A stretch of 64,000 nt of DNA from Prostheceraeus crozeri (GCA_907163375.1 CAJQUW010005334.1:1-64000); one strand, 5' to 3'. Positions 20,011 to 33,615 are shown, numbered from the stretch's first letter. Notes: generated by a model not told the origin, from the sequence alone. A program made the numbers and translations.

Positions 20011-23000
20011 TCATGACTTCATTCGTGTCAACGATATCTGTTAGGCGATGGCTATGTCATTGACACGTTGACTATAATGCAATCGCTAAATCTTTTCCAA
20101 GTAAGTAATCGGAGTACCTATTAAAGCAGTTCACATTAAAGTCGTGTACATAATTGTGTCGACAATGATTTACACATACAAGCATGAGCTCGCAATCAAT
20201 CGACCGAGGTCGCAAAAAATCGTTGTGAATTTTGTGTTTCTTAAAAGGCTTGCATGCATTTTTGTAACAGACCCGCAACATAGCAATTGTCAAATTATCC
20301 AGCCTGTAAATGCATACAAAAATAAGTCATATATATAATTGTTTACCTTCACGGCATCAACTTCATAAGTTGAAAGATATTTTACAAGTGCACAACTTTG
20401 TAAGCAATAAAATATCTATGGAAGAATCGTTCACTTTAACACTGAAGGTTACTGATACGCCTACATCCGCACTAAGTGGAGGAAGATATCTGTCCAAAAT
20501 CATGCCAACAAAAAAATTCTTCCAGCGCTGCCACTGAAAAAATGGTGCATCAGAGTTTTTGTTGGTATTTCGAATAAAAGCCAGTGGCTAAGCTAAGTGA
20601 TGAGTTCGAAAACTTCACAGTAAATCATAGCAGAAAGGTCACCCAAACCAATGGGGCTAATGTATAGACCAGTGCTTTCAAATGTCGTGTCGCTATCAAG
20701 CAAACCATCTGGGGCTTCCATCAATATGGAACCATCTGGGGCTTCTTCAAGCGGAAAAGATTTTGCTTTCTGTTACGGACCCGATAATACTGGAAACTCT
20801 TAGATTGTGTCAATAAATACCGCTCCAGGTTACTTACCAAGTAAATTTTACCAGCCTATGTCATATACCTATAAAGATAAGACCCAGCTATCCCAAACCT
20901 GGATGCATGTGTTCTACCTGCTGACCGAGACACATAGGGCCTAGTTATTTCTTGACAAAGTGCATTGCTAATCGACGACTGAAGAAAATATTTCAAGAAT
21001 GCGAGATTGACTGGTAGCCTATCAAAAGTGCGATGACATTTATATTACTAGGCCTATTGTTTCTGAACATAATCAGAACCATAGAAAAATAACCTTCATT
21101 AGGCCTGTACGTTTAATCATGCATTTAGTCAGTCAATTATTTTTTTAAGCAACCACAGATGTTCAGGTCTTTGTTGAATGGCTTGTAGCCCGTGAGTTAT
21201 TAATAAGATTTGAATGGTTCAACGATAGAAGGGCTAATTTTTTGTACTTTTAATAATCATAAAATATTTGATTTTCATCAACTAATTCATAAAGTTTTAT
21301 AAATTTTTTCATTCAATTTTTGCTTTTAGTCAATTTTTTCAGACTTCAAGTGTCAAACACGCAAGGCTGAAGTAGCAAATTGCCTTTTTAAGACATGATA
21401 TTTTCAAAAGCTATGTATTCTCAATGAATGGAATTAATATTTTTGAAATTTGTTATCGTCATGTTATGAATGTTATTTCAATAAACACCAATTACAAGAA
21501 ACTGACGGAATTAGCTATGCATTGTGAAGGAGAAGCAATTTGAATAATTGGATGACGAATGCAAAGTCACCTTGAGTCAAATTAAGCCAGATAAAGAAAC
21601 TTCTGCCATGGTTTAGTCCGATGGTATTGTCTTCAATATAGTGGTAGCATTATTGCTTCGCACCGTCATTGCTATCCTTTGAATCAGGAAATATCGAGAC
21701 CTTGATTCTGCAGAATTATACCTGACGTTGTTGGAAACATCAGACACAACTTGGTGACTGACGGTTGCCATGTGCCCATTGTTTCTACGTAAACTGATAC
21801 AAAAAGGATGATAAGATGGAATACTTAAGCCCCTCACGGTCTTCGTCTAGCGTGGCAGTTTTTCCTGTTTCTTCTGTTGTTATTTCTTGATAAATTGGTG
21901 TCATCGTGCTATTGTATTAACGTGTATTTTGATACTATGGTTTTCTATCATGGCATGAATACGCGTCAGTTCAAAATGTCGAAATGCAATTTGTTGCTGC
22001 AAACTTAGCATGTTCGAAAATTGAGGTCTGAAAAATCGGCTAAATAGAACTTGTCAGAATTTCATGAATCAGATAATGATAATGAAGCGGTTTTTCATCT
22101 TTGGAAAATTCAGGAAATAAACTTTTCTATTGATGTGGAATCATTTAGATCCTGTAAGTAGTTCACTGGCTGCAGCTCATTGAGGAAAGGCATATGCTTA
22201 TATAATTATATATTATTATTATATTTTAAATTCATATAAATTTAAGAACCACCGCTCACATAATTAGTAACTTTTAAAAAATTAGTTCGGTAGAGTCAAA
22301 TATCATTCATTATCTAACATAAATTTGGTGGCAAAATTCATTTGGGTTGATCCAATCACTTCTTGATTGTATATATCTTTGTTCATAAAGTGATCTGTAC
22401 AATCAAGGAATCCTTGGTTGATCTGAAGTTATAGTGCTCTCATCTTCGTTTCACTCAAAATCAGATACATTACATACAGTTACTGATGATGGCATTGCAT
22501 TCCAAATGCTATTCCAGTCGGTTTACATCGAGGTGGTACAAAAGGTTTTACAGTCGAATGGATATTTGATATACCTATGGAGCTTTCATTGAAACAATAC
22601 GAGGTCATCATTGGAACTGCACGAGGACTTTCCTTCTATGTGACTATTTCCCATATTTGTGAATTCTATTTTTGGAGGAAGCATGGTTCTTATGAAAGCA
22701 TAGTAAAACTCATCATTGTTTTGAATTTTTAAACATGCACTTTTTGAATTATTGAAATTCGGAAATGTTATTTTCTGATAACTGATTGGAACAATGGCTC
22801 AGTGTAGAATGCAATTTTTACTGATATCTTTAAGGAAAACTGTGCCATATCGGCCTATATTAGTTTGGTATTTGGATGTCTCTTATGAAATCAACAAAAG
22901 AATGATTGTTATAAGTGATTGATTTCCTCAGAGAAGCTCTTCATATCGATTAAAGAGGGTCGATTGGAATGATGAATTAAATTTAGTGAGCAATTACCAA

Positions 23001-25049
23001 TCATTTATTGATTTATGCAATGTTAGAAATGTTTATCCTTGTTTTGAAGAGTTAGAGGTTTTAGGAGTAATTCATCCTAAAATAGCCTTTGAAACAAGGT
23101 GAAATACATAAAATCATCGAAATAACAAAATTCCTCATCTTTTGCATGAATCATGATAGTGTTATTGTTTTAGATACTGTAGTAATAATATCATCCTGGC
23201 TCATAAATCATATGTGATATTCGGCAAGCGCAATACAATTCCACAATAACACATGTTACAAGACAAAGAAGGATGCAGGATACAGTTATTACGGATGGAT
23301 AATGTCGGAAACTTAGAAGAGAACAAATCCCTCAGATAATGTGATTCATCGGCAATCACTATTGTCAATAATGAATTACACATGCTACCGACAGCGTCCG
23401 TAAATTTTGGCTCGATGATCACTTCATTAATTTTGGAGGCCCGTTTCTTGACTTGGAGGATTTTATGTTTTAGATATTCTGGAATATTGGTGAAGTTGAC
23501 AGTCAAACTTGACTGAAGTTGAACTTGAATAGTTAACAGTTAAATTACAAATGTGATTTTACGTGAAATTGAGCCCAGTCCTGTATTAAGGATTTTATTG
23601 GAACAAACATGTGATTTACACATGGGAAGTCCAAACTATCCTAAGTATATATGTAGCTGATTTCCAATTTGATAACATGATTATGGACATCGATGACAGA
23701 GTTTCTCAGTACCATTGTAAATAGAGAGGTTTTTGAGAATATATTAGATACGTTATTTCTAATATTTCTCAAAAAGTTGTAAGGCAAATTTAGTACCCCT
23801 TGAAAAATATTGCTGATATCTGGGAAAGCCCGGGAGAAATACGGGAAAATGAAAATCGAAAGTCTGTCGACACCCTGTAATATCAAAATAGAAAATGCGC
23901 CGCATGACGTGCTTTGTTATGGAAAAGTGTGATGGAAAATCTTGCAATCACCGGATTGGTGGACGGTGGACGAGCTACTGGTAAACAAAAGCTGCCATTT
24001 GTGAATACGATATCAAAAAAAAATCATAAGAAAGAATAAACATGCCAAAAACGCATCTGGGTAGCTATTGACAGATATTTTGATGCCATGGTACTCAGAG
24101 CTAAAGAAGTTGGCGACGACATAGTCGACATGGTCAATGTTATGTTGTCATTTTCACTCAAGCTATTCATGCAAGTACGTTATTGCCAAGTACGTTTTCG
24201 CAAAGTGTGATGCAGAATTCTACTTTAAAAACTGCACTAGCCACTTTGTGACTGAGATACATAATACTGCGCCGAATTTACATCATTTTCTGGATCATCT
24301 TTTTGGATTTGGAATAGTTATCTCTTCAAAGACAGGTAATTTATCACATTTTACTTCATATGAGTATCACTTTAGATTGTTGAAGGAGTCGCTACTTCCA
24401 CAGACTTATTTGGCAACAAATTTACTATGAAAAACGATAACAGTCGACAGCAATATAAGCCGATATAAGCAATTCATTCGAGTGTCTTGACTCCCCAATG
24501 AAATGCTGCTTTCATTAACAGTACAATGTCTTATGTTATAAATTATGCGTTTTATTCTTGTGGCACAGAAATTTCAGATATTTCGTGTTACGGAAGCTCT
24601 AGAGTCTAGAGGATATGCAGCTCTTTCTGTCGACATGCATTATTTGAATTTTTGAAATGTCCTGAATAAGTCAATCAATAGGAGTTACATTTATTGATTA
24701 CAACGCATGCTCAGATCAACAAGTAAATATCATTTTCAAACTAACCTCATACATTCAAACTTCTACATTAAATTTTGTGCATGTATATAAGAGCAATAAT
24801 AATAGTAATACCTTAAAATACCCCTGGCTCTTTCCAACCACAAAGCTGAAAATGACAAGTCAGGGCCTCTTTCAATCAAATTCGAAAGAGGTTTCAGACT
24901 CGCCGTAAATCGGTAGTCAGAACTCTTGTATCGGAGTGTAATGCTTCTCTCCAGTGTTACGGGAGTAAGGATACAAAATCTGTCTACCCGAGCACTCATC
25001 GCTTTGTTTCTGCATAGGAGCACAATCTTTTTGTTTTTTGACTTCTGCC
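20011..25049. other. Interior of the 11.7 kb element between satellite arrays
   Basis: 5 kb of AT-rich DNA. The only coding resemblance is a LINE tail relic near 23900-24180. Two copies of ACCATCTGGGGCTTC lie 28 bases apart at about 20.7 kb. Short frames such as 23201-23506 (minus) and 24137-24430 (plus) resemble nothing I know. Confidence 0.5.
23900..24180 (+). pseudogene. Probable LINE ORF2 tail relic
   Basis: The plus strand reads VMENLAITGLVDGGRATGKQ then KLPFVNTI. This resembles the conserved LINE C-terminal pattern in which a GxVxGxRxxGRQRxxFxDxI block follows the reverse transcriptase. After a stop, VAIDRYFDAMVLRAKE could be the final DRxxxxxMV motif. It is short and decayed; the clade is unknown. 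Confidence 0.35.
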
Positions 25050-27873
25050 GTTTTTTTGGGACGAAACGAGATGCCTCTGAATGGAATCGTCAAGATGCAA
25101 CGAAATTTAACATGGAGGTACCTGCGACTATTGTGTAGCATTGAAAACTTATCATCTAAGGGTGCATAGGATGAAAAACGCATAGAGTTTATAGGAGAAT
25201 TCACAAAATGTCACATTTTTGGTACAAACGAGACGTTTGCGCATGGCAAATGTCACGATACAACAATGAAATTTGACATGGAGGTACCTGTGACTATTGT
25301 GAAGATGCTTAGCATTGACAAACGCGTCATCTAAGGGTGCATAGGAAGACAAACGCATAGAGTTTAGAGGAGAATTCACAGAATGTCACATTTTTGGTAC
25401 AAACGAGACGTTTGCGCATGGCAAATGTCACGATACAACAATGAAATTTGACATGGAGGTACCTGTGACTATTGTGAAGATGCTTAGCATTGACAAACGC
25501 GTCATCTAAGGGTGCATAGGAAGACAAACGCATAGAGTTTATAGGAGAATTCAGAAAATGTCACATTTTTGGTACGAACGAGACGTTTGCGCATGGCAAA
25601 TGTCACGATACAACAATGAAATTTGACATGGAAGTACCTGTGACTATTGTGTAGATGCTTAGCATTGACAAACGCGTCATCTAAGGGTGCATAGGAAGAC
25701 AAACGCATAGAGTTTATAGGAGAATTCAGAAAATGTCACATTTTTGGTACGAACGAGACGTTTGCGCATGGCAAATGTCACGATACAACAATGAAATTTG
25801 ACATGGAGGTACCTGTGACTATTGTGAAGCTGCTTAGCATAGACAAACGCGTCATCTAAGGTTGAATAGGAAGACAAACGTATAGAGTTTAGAGGAGAAT
25901 TCACAGAATGTCACATTTTTGGTGCAAACGAGACGTTTGCGCATGGCAAATGTCACGATACAACAATGAAATTTGACATGGAGGTACCTGTGACTATTGT
26001 GAAGATGCTTATCATTGACAAACGCGTCATCTAAGGGTGCATAGGAAGACAAACGCATAGAGTTTATAGGAGAATTCAGAAAATGTCACATTTTTGGTAC
26101 GAACGAGACGTTTGCGCATGGCAAATGTCACGATACAACAATGAAATTTGACATGGAAGTACCTGTGACTATTGTGAAGATGCTTAGCATTGACAAACGC
26201 GTCATCTAAGGGTGCATAGGAAGACAAACGCATAGAGTTTAGAGGAGAATTCACAGAATGTCACATTTTTGGTACAAACGAGACGTTTGCGCATGGCAAA
26301 TGTCACGATACAACAATGAAATTTGACATGGAGGTACCTGTGACTATTGTGAAGATGCTTAGCATTGACAAACGCGTCATCTAAGGGTGCATAGAAAGAC
26401 AAACGTATAGAGTTTAGAGGAGAATTCACAAAATGTCACATTTTTGGTACAAACGAGACGTTTGCGCATGGCAAATGTCACGATACAACAATGAAATTTG
26501 ACATGGAGGTACCTGTGACTATTGTGAAGATGCTTAGCATTGACAAACGCGTCATCTAAGGGTGCATAGGAAGACAAACGCATAGAGTTTATAGGAGAAT
26601 TCAGAAAATGTCACATTTTTGGTACGAACGAGACGTTTGCGCATGGCAAATGTCACGATACAACAATGAAATTTGACATGGAGGTACCTGTGACTATTGT
26701 GAAGATGCTTAGCATAGACAAACGCGTCATCTAAGGGTGCATAGGAAGACAAACGTATAGAGTTTAGAGGAGAATTCACAGAATGTCACATTTTTGGTAC
26801 AAACGAGACGTTTGCGCATGGCAAATGTCACGATACAACAATGAAATTTGACATGGAGGTACCTGTGACTATTGTGAAGATGCTTAGCATAGACAAACGC
26901 GTCATCTAAGGGTGCATAGGAAGACAAACGCATAGAGTTTATAGGAGAATTCAGAAAATGTCACATTTTTGGTACGAACGAGACGTTTGCGCATGGCAAA
27001 TGTCACGATACAACAATGAAATTTGACATGGAAGTACCTGTGACTATTGTGTAGATGCTTAGCATAGACAAACGCGTCATCTAAGGGTGCATAGGAAGAC
27101 AAACGCATAGAGTTTAAAGGAGAATTCACAAAATGTCACATTTTTGGTACGAACGAGACGTTTGCGCATGGCAAATGTCACGATACAACAATGAAATTTG
27201 ACATGGAGGTACCTGTGACTATTGTGAAGATGCTTAGCATAGACAAACGCATCATCTAAGGGTGCATAGGAAGACAAACGCATAGTTTATAGGAGAATTC
27301 AGAAAATGTCACATTTTTGGTACAGACGAGACGTTTGCGCATGGCAAATGTCATGATACAACAATGAAATTTGACATGGAGGTACCTGTGACTATTGTGT
27401 AGATGCTTAGCATTGACAAACGCGTCATCTAAGGGTGCATAGGAAGACAAACGCATAGAGTTTAAAGGAGAATTCACAAAATGTCACATTTTTGGTACGA
27501 ACGAGACGTTTGCGCATGGCAAATGTCAGGATACAACAATGAAATTTGACATGGAGGTACCTGTGACTATTGTGAAGATGCTTAGCATAGACAAACGCAT
27601 CATCTAAGGGTGCATAGGAAGACAAACGCATAGTTTATAGGAGAATTCAGAAAATGTCACATTTTTGGTACAGACGAGACGTTTGCGCATGGCAAATGTC
27701 ATGATACAACAATGAAATTTGACATGGAGGTACCTGTGACTATTGTGAAGATGCTTAGCATTGACAAACGCGTCATCTAAGGGTGCATAGGAAGACAAAC
27801 GCATAGAGTTTAGAGGAGAAGTCACAAAATGTCACATTTTTGGTACAAACGAGACGTTTGCGCATGGCAAATT
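25050..27873 (-). repeat. 175 bp satellite array, reverse orientation, with 350 bp higher order
   Basis: About 16 units of 175 bp, in the complement orientation to the array at 17619-20010. The first unit (25050-25200) is strongly diverged and the rest are highly uniform. Two unit types alternate over much of the array, distinguished by GAATTCAGAAAATG with GGTACGAACG against GAATTCACA with GGTACAAACG. The last four units form two nearly identical 348 bp dimers. This is a higher-order repeat pattern, as expected from unequal exchange or gene conversion. Unit length is not a multiple of three, so the short open frames in each unit are not a repeat protein. Confidence 0.95.
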
Positions 27874-28839
27874 GTAGATCGGATTGTCAAAAAGAATGAA
27901 GAAAAATGCCAACTCGCACGTTCTGCAGTAGAAAATGGTGCTTAGACTATGTACTGTGTATGTTTACTGTAATTGAAAACAATCGATGTAATTCTATTCC
28001 CACGTGCTGCGAAATTACAAACTTGAGACTATAAATACAACAAGAGCGGTTGCTGGGAAATTAGATTATTGACACAGCCAAACAAAGTCCAATAATATCG
28101 TAGGAAAGAGTTAAACGTGTTCTTGTTCCTCAATGCTATGGCTCAGGCATCCGATGGTTACTACAGTTGATCATCATTCATAGTAATTAATTGCTGTTGC
28201 AATTTGACTGAGAGAAATGTAGAGTTTGCACGATATACTTGAGCTTGCCTAATGTAACTGAATATCATCTTAATATTAAATTGCTGTTTATCTCCGATGA
28301 GCGTGACTGTGCTTGCACTGATGCAATTTCTGGTAAAGCCGGTACATCAAGAAAATTCACATCTAAAAAATTGAAATTCTGCAATCAATTTTTTCCTTAC
28401 TATTTAGCTGCTCGCTGATTCTGCTCAGATGTCTGCAATTGACTATAATGAAACTGTTGCAAAATGAATTGGTGATGTTGGTGCATGTTCAGCAATTTCC
28501 ATTCCCTGCCTGTTGTCGAGCCCTTGTCCGGATTTAGCTGTGCTACTGTTAAAAGCTTACAAAAGGCGGGAGCATGGCATAGCTGCTGCAGGCGATTCAT
28601 TGAAGCCAATCAAGAGGATGGATGGTTGATTTTTTCATTTTGGTGCCATCATTTGAGTTTATTGCCTCTCTGAACTCAAATGTTGCAAAAATTAGTGCCT
28701 ATCATGGTAGTATTTTTGTTTGAATAATATAGCAATATTACTTGTATTACGAGGTAGTTGTTTAATTCATCAGATGATTTGAAGTTTTGTAAGCTATAAC
28801 TGCAATTCAGTAAATAAACTATACTACTGATTAAAAAAC
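27874..28839. other. Unique sequence between right satellite array and right TIR
   Basis: No supported gene. It is longer than the 0.36 kb counterpart on the left and not visibly homologous to it. Confidence 0.4.
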
Positions 28840-28901
28840 GGACCAATCATGGAACATTTTTTCTAAACATTTGCAAATGCGTTTTCAAAGTCGAATACGT
28901 C
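28840..28901 (-). repeat. Right terminal inverted repeat of the 11.7 kb element
   Basis: Complement of 17195-17256; the outer 40 bases are identical. Confidence 0.85.
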
Positions 28902-29190
28902 CATAAAGTAAAATCATAAAATTCTCGATTGGCATATCAACAGTTTCGTACGAAATCATGTATGTGATTCAATTAATTTACTTCAGAGAAACAGATTTGA
29001 CCTAGAGAATGATCAAACCCATATCAAACCCATCAAACGGATAAATAATTACAACTATGCCAGCCACTACGGGCTTCGTTGAACATGATCAGTGGAGTCT
29101 CCATGATATTACCCGTTAGAAAGAACTTTGCACGCTTTACATCGGCTTTTTGCACTTCGAATTTGATTGACAATATAATTAAATCAAAAA

Positions 29191-29309
29191 GGACGGATCA
29201 AATTGTCATGCAAAGGATGTGCGGATGGCAGGACTTGGACATACGACCTCCATGCCTACAACCCAGGTTAACTAGACCTCTGCTCGATCATCTGAGCTAT
29301 GAACCGGCT
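29191..29309 (-). repeat. tRNA-derived SINE, copy 2
   Basis: On the minus strand it has the A-box TAGCTCAGATGATCGAG, then AGGTCTAGTTAACCTGGG, then a tRNA-like body and the tail CGCACATCCTTTGCATGACA. Copy 1 at 1274-1376 shares the body and tail. The B-box region is diverged (GTATGTCCAAGTCC), and about 10 bases are inserted before it. Confidence 0.72.
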
Positions 29310-32300
29310 AAAAAAGACATTGAACAAATGAGTAGTGACCAAATGACAGAACGAATAATAAAAAGGCTGAGTTCAATCATTTTTTGAATGAAGACCTTCA
29401 CTCATCTCCGATTGATTGGCTTTCTAATTTATTGGCTTACAAATTTTCAACGTCCGTCCATTCTAGATGTTTGACAATCAGTCAAGGATTTTTCGAGCAG
29501 CGTGAAATGAAGAAGTGATCTTCTGCTAGATTTGCTGCAGTCTTTATTATGCTTCTAAAGTCTATATCATTCTCAAGGCTTTATTATTTTATTTACACTT
29601 CTGAGGATAATCAAATTTATCTACAGTTTTTTTTTGTTTATTTGCATCACATATTTTTCGATTGTCCTTCTTAAACAATATTGGCTGGTAACTAAGTTTC
29701 ATTTCTTAGAACTTCTGCATGCGCTAGTACGAAGCACAGAAACTTGATACTCCAACCTTCTGTGCAGTTATGGACTATGAGTAAGCATGTACAACAGAAT
29801 TTAATTTCTCGGGGAAAGAAATGGTCATGTTCTCTTCAACAGAATAGAAGTGGACTATGCAGTGTTGTTATCAATGTTATGATGGATTGCATGAAGATTG
29901 TTTCTTGTCAGCCCACATACTATATCCTTTCACATGGTGCCCCTGGGTTCAAGTAGCGCAAAAATTACATGCTGATGTGCGCAAACTTAGCCTACGGTTG
30001 CCGAATTCCACTTTGGTGTCTCATCGCAGCAGTATTGCCTTAGTGACCGCATGAAGTCTTAATTGAAAATCAAATGCCATTGCTCATGAATCGCGAGACT
30101 GCTGTGAGAAAATTAATTTGGAGGAATAAAAGGGGGTGGGATGGCAGGTGGGTTTATTTTCGCTTTCGACCATTTTTTGTCAAACTCTTCCTACTCACGC
30201 CCGAAAAACGAAACCCAAATGCTCGAAAAAAAGCCCGAAATTTTTCTTTGAATAATATCTGAAAATTTTTTTTTAGAAATACCAGAATGCCGAAACTATT
30301 TCTTCAGGATAATCCCCGAATTCTTTAACTTCATGAAATTGCACAAATCATAAAATAATCACAATTTTGAAGAATTCATCAAGCGTATACTTCGATCACA
30401 ATGTCTCATGCATCCTTTCCCCTCACATAATATATTAGATTAATATCCTTCTTACAAGTAAATCGATGCTGTCGTATTTTGATTATTGCTGGAACAATGT
30501 ATGCGATAGTTATCATGCGAGAATGAGATTGTCGATTTTCGTAGCATGTATCTGCTGCTTGTTGTAAATCTTGAAAGTTGGGTTGAAATTTGGCTTAATT
30601 GTTCAGTGTAATAATGGCATATAGGTAAATTTTGATTAAAGAAAAACATCATTTTTAGTTGGTGAATCAAAAATTGTTGAATGCATGCATGAATTTGACG
30701 GTTTTTTGTATTCCAAACTATGTGTGATGTCGATTTCTCCTGTGTCTTGCCTCATTGCTCATGTCTTCACCTTTTTCCTTATGCCTTATTTCTACAAGAC
30801 ATCTGTTTGCTGGTACTTTCCTCCTTGCCGGTGCTATCAGCCCTTCGAACTTAAGTTGGAACACGTATATTGCTATCGCGATTCCAAATGTTAGCCTATT
30901 TTGCAGTTTGTCCTGTGTGTCCGCTGATGCGATATTCAGAAATTGGAAGTTAATGTAACTGTAGTGCAGAAGGTCGAAGTTTCAAACTTAAACAATCTAA
31001 AAATGCTTTACCTTCGAACGACATCAGAAAAGACAAATGTACTCATAAGAGTGAAGTATGGAAACAAGCAAATTCTGAAGGCTAATGGAGGAGAAATTTT
31101 AGGAATCTAGTGAAGTTGGATGGAGATCATGGACAATGCTCGTGTTTCATTTTATAGATATTCTGCACGAGTCCTGTATGTTTTGATTTTTGCTTCAACT
31201 TTTTGACAATAGGACGATGGAACTACGGGAGCGGAAGATACGTGGTGCTAATAAGTCGTATATAGGCTAAGTAGAATGGTGTGTATGAAAGACTACATCT
31301 ATAAAAATGTGATCGAGAAACAAATGACAATGGCTGTTTAACATCGGTACTTGCTACGATTGACCAAATTGAATATGACCGCAGAGTAAACGAAACTTTA
31401 TAGGAATTTTATCGCTAGTGCTGAGCCTGGTGCTTCTGGGCCGCTCACCCAGTGATTAACTTGATGATTAACATACCGTATACTTGATTAACATTTTTTT
31501 TAAAAATACATTGCGTTCATGGGATGATGGTGGCAGGCATGCATAGTCACAATCATAGTTGTGTCAATTACATTTCAATTAATTAAGATAACTGCCGGTT
31601 CAATTTAGATTTTGACATTAAGTTTCGTAAGTTTCCTTATAAAAGTTGTAAACCTTGTGCACAGCAAAGTATGATGTTTCTCGCATTATTACTGGTAATT
31701 GCAACGTATTAATGACGAGGAGAATACTGCATGTTGAATGAATGTTTCACAGTGCTGACTACAGAGAAATTGCATTTTTTCTCAATTACATAGCTGAAAT
31801 GTAATTGATTACAGTTGCAAATTGCTCATCAGAAAATGTAGTTGATGAGAATTACTAATTACAGGAAATGCAATTTCACGTGCGTAGTTGTAGTTGCACA
31901 CAAGTCTGATCACGAAATCTAAACACGTGATATTTTTGTAATCCTTAATGCAAGTTCAGTGTCACTTATTATTACTTAGTATTTGCTAAAGCAATACTAT
32001 TTATTTCAGCTACTAACGGAACATGATACAAACGCTCTCACAATTCTCAAATTTCATTTACTCTACGTATTACGAATTTCAAAGGGATTTCGTCGGATAT
32101 TGATTAATGTAAATATGTAAATTAATGTAATTAATGTAAATTAACTTCATTGCGAAAGCTGAATTTATTTATTTTACAATATAACTGATAAGCCTACACT
32201 GTCTCGATCAGATGCAAGGACAGTAAAATGCATTTCTTAAAAAAGCATGTCTAAAACATCTTTTTTGAAAAAACATTTTAAGCATGATTTTCATTTAACA

Positions 32301-32429
32301 TAGTTTTTATCCACACTGCAATCAAGTGATAATCTAACTTTCAAGTGTCAGAAAAATATAAATATTGTACCGCTAGCAAATCTGAAATAAATGATGAGCA
32401 AAAGTCACAACACATATACATTTCAAGTC
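29310..32429. other. Unassigned stretch upstream of the ENY2 exons
   Basis: No exon can be supported. A plus-strand frame at 29857-30054 is Cys-rich at its start (CCYQCYDGLHEDC) but lacks a complete finger and any splice support. The ENY2 first exon and promoter may lie here or nearer 33 kb. Confidence 0.35.
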
Positions 32430-32980
32430 GCAATACCTGGAAGAAACCCATGTACTTTTAAGTAAGGACTCCTTTGCCGTGGCGATTGGGTACAAGTCAG
32501 GTAAGCATCACAGGAGCCGGATGCAACAAAAATCACAGACCAAAACCCTGAGCAAAGCTACCCACACATGCTCATAGCAGTGGAGCTGTAGGCCTGCAGA
32601 CTTGTCAAGCATTTCACGGGGACTGCCTTGAATGGTCTCAGGACAGTCTACTCAGCCTCCCCAAGCTTGACCAGAGGGTTCGAAATCCTTGAATGGTCGG
32701 TCTCCCGTATGCCGTGAATACTCCTGAATCTGTCACACCTTTTCCTGTAGCATATTGAGAACTGGGAATTGCAAAGGGGAAAATCAATGAGAAAGTTTCA
32801 TCATGAATGATCCAATCAGTGTCATACCTGAAAAACTGGTTCCTTGGCATCTTGAGGCTAATAATTCCTGAGAAACCAGTAGTTCTAAATAGGATGACGA
32901 AGCCACGAATACCACGTGGAGAATAAGAATGAAGAATCAATGAAGCAAAAGTAACTTCCATGATCAGTTAAGTAATTAGC
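32430..32980. repeat. Dispersed repeat, copy 2 (partner at 13885-14425)
   Basis: It has the same ordered blocks as copy 1, including GGGTACAAGTCAGGTAAG, GCTACCCACACATGCT, CCGTATGCCGTGAATACTCC and CGTGGAGAATAAGAATGAA. A 107-codon minus-strand frame crosses it, but the frame is not kept in copy 1. Confidence 0.6.
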
Positions 32981-33013
32981 CTACTATCAGGGTGGCACAT
33001 GACTTAAACATCC

Positions 33014-33060
33014 TGTTGAAGCAGATGTGGTGGCATAGGTTAAACCCACCTGCTTCAACA
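33014..33060. repeat. Short perfect-looking hairpin
   Basis: TGTTGAAGCAG and CTGCTTCAACA are inverted around a loop. The stem extends to about 16 bases with two mismatches (GATGTGG against CCCACCTG). It may be a remnant of a small foldback element; no pairing partner elsewhere was seen. Confidence 0.5.
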
Positions 33061-33615
33061 AATCATAAATCTGTCTCATTGAATTTTGCGTAATGTTACG
33101 CAAATCTAATTAGCCCGGATCCAAAGTGAAGCAATAAGACTCCTACACTGATACAATGGCGAGGCTGCTTCGAGTCAGTGCTGCAGTCACTAGCCCACCG
33201 CGTCTCACGGTGGTCCAGAATGGGCTGATTATTATAAAGTAGAGCTGACATGATTTCTACGCCATTCTAAAGCTTGTTTATTGTCTTCCCTGCATAATTT
33301 TTCAAAAATCTCAATTGCTTGATGAGTAGTTTCGGAATTTATTAATATTTCGGCTGAATTTTACACTTCGGGTCTAAAGTCATCTATGGTATACCCAGAA
33401 TAATCAATTCCTAGTCCAAACTGTACAAATAGGACTGCCTGCTTTTAAATGTCATACCCATCTCACTTCTTCATTTCCCCTCTTTTCCTTCCATCCTTTC
33501 ATATTTTACTGAAGGACATGTTTGTTGCATATGCTCATCCTCTTCCCCCAAGTTTTGACTTGATGAGAAACCTTCGCTTTTTTCGCAAAATTACATTTCT
33601 TGAATTCTCTTTCAG

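Larger units (their letters stand above)
17193..28903. mobile_element. 11.7 kb foldback-like element with inverted satellite arms
   Basis: Inverted repeats of about 62 bp bound the region (17195-17256 and 28840-28901); the outer 40 bases, starting GACGTATTCGACTTTG, are identical. If two further bases are counted each side, the structure is flanked by TA on both sides. Inside lie two arrays of the same 175 bp satellite in opposite orientation (17619-20010 and 25050-27873), separated by about 5 kb. No transposase or polymerase was recognised. Foldback elements with tandem repeats in their inverted arms are known in insects (FB, Tetris in Drosophila); assignment of this one to any superfamily is open. 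Confidence 0.65.

Noticed and set aside
24137-24430. 97-codon plus-strand frame inside the 11.7 kb element as its own gene
   Set aside because: No recognisable domain; it overlaps the probable LINE tail relic in another frame.
25152-27825. Ladder of 68-75 codon frames, all similar, as a possible repeat-protein array
   Set aside because: They come from one 175 bp satellite unit. The unit is not a multiple of three, so the frames cannot join, and the opposite-orientation array shows the same frames broken by indels.
17193-28903. Large virus-like DNA element (Polinton type) for the 11.7 kb TIR structure
   Set aside because: No DNA polymerase B, integrase, ATPase, protease or capsid similarity was seen; the interior is satellite plus AT-rich DNA.
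29857-30054. Cys-rich frame (CCYQCYDGLHEDC) as a possible zinc finger
   Set aside because: Too few ligands for a PHD or other finger, no upstream exon, and a stop soon after; most likely chance.
33449-33615. ATG at 33449 as the ENY2 start
   Set aside because: The residues before DRRAQ have no ENY2 similarity and are separated from it by a strong polypyrimidine-AG acceptor; other animals also have a split 5' end.
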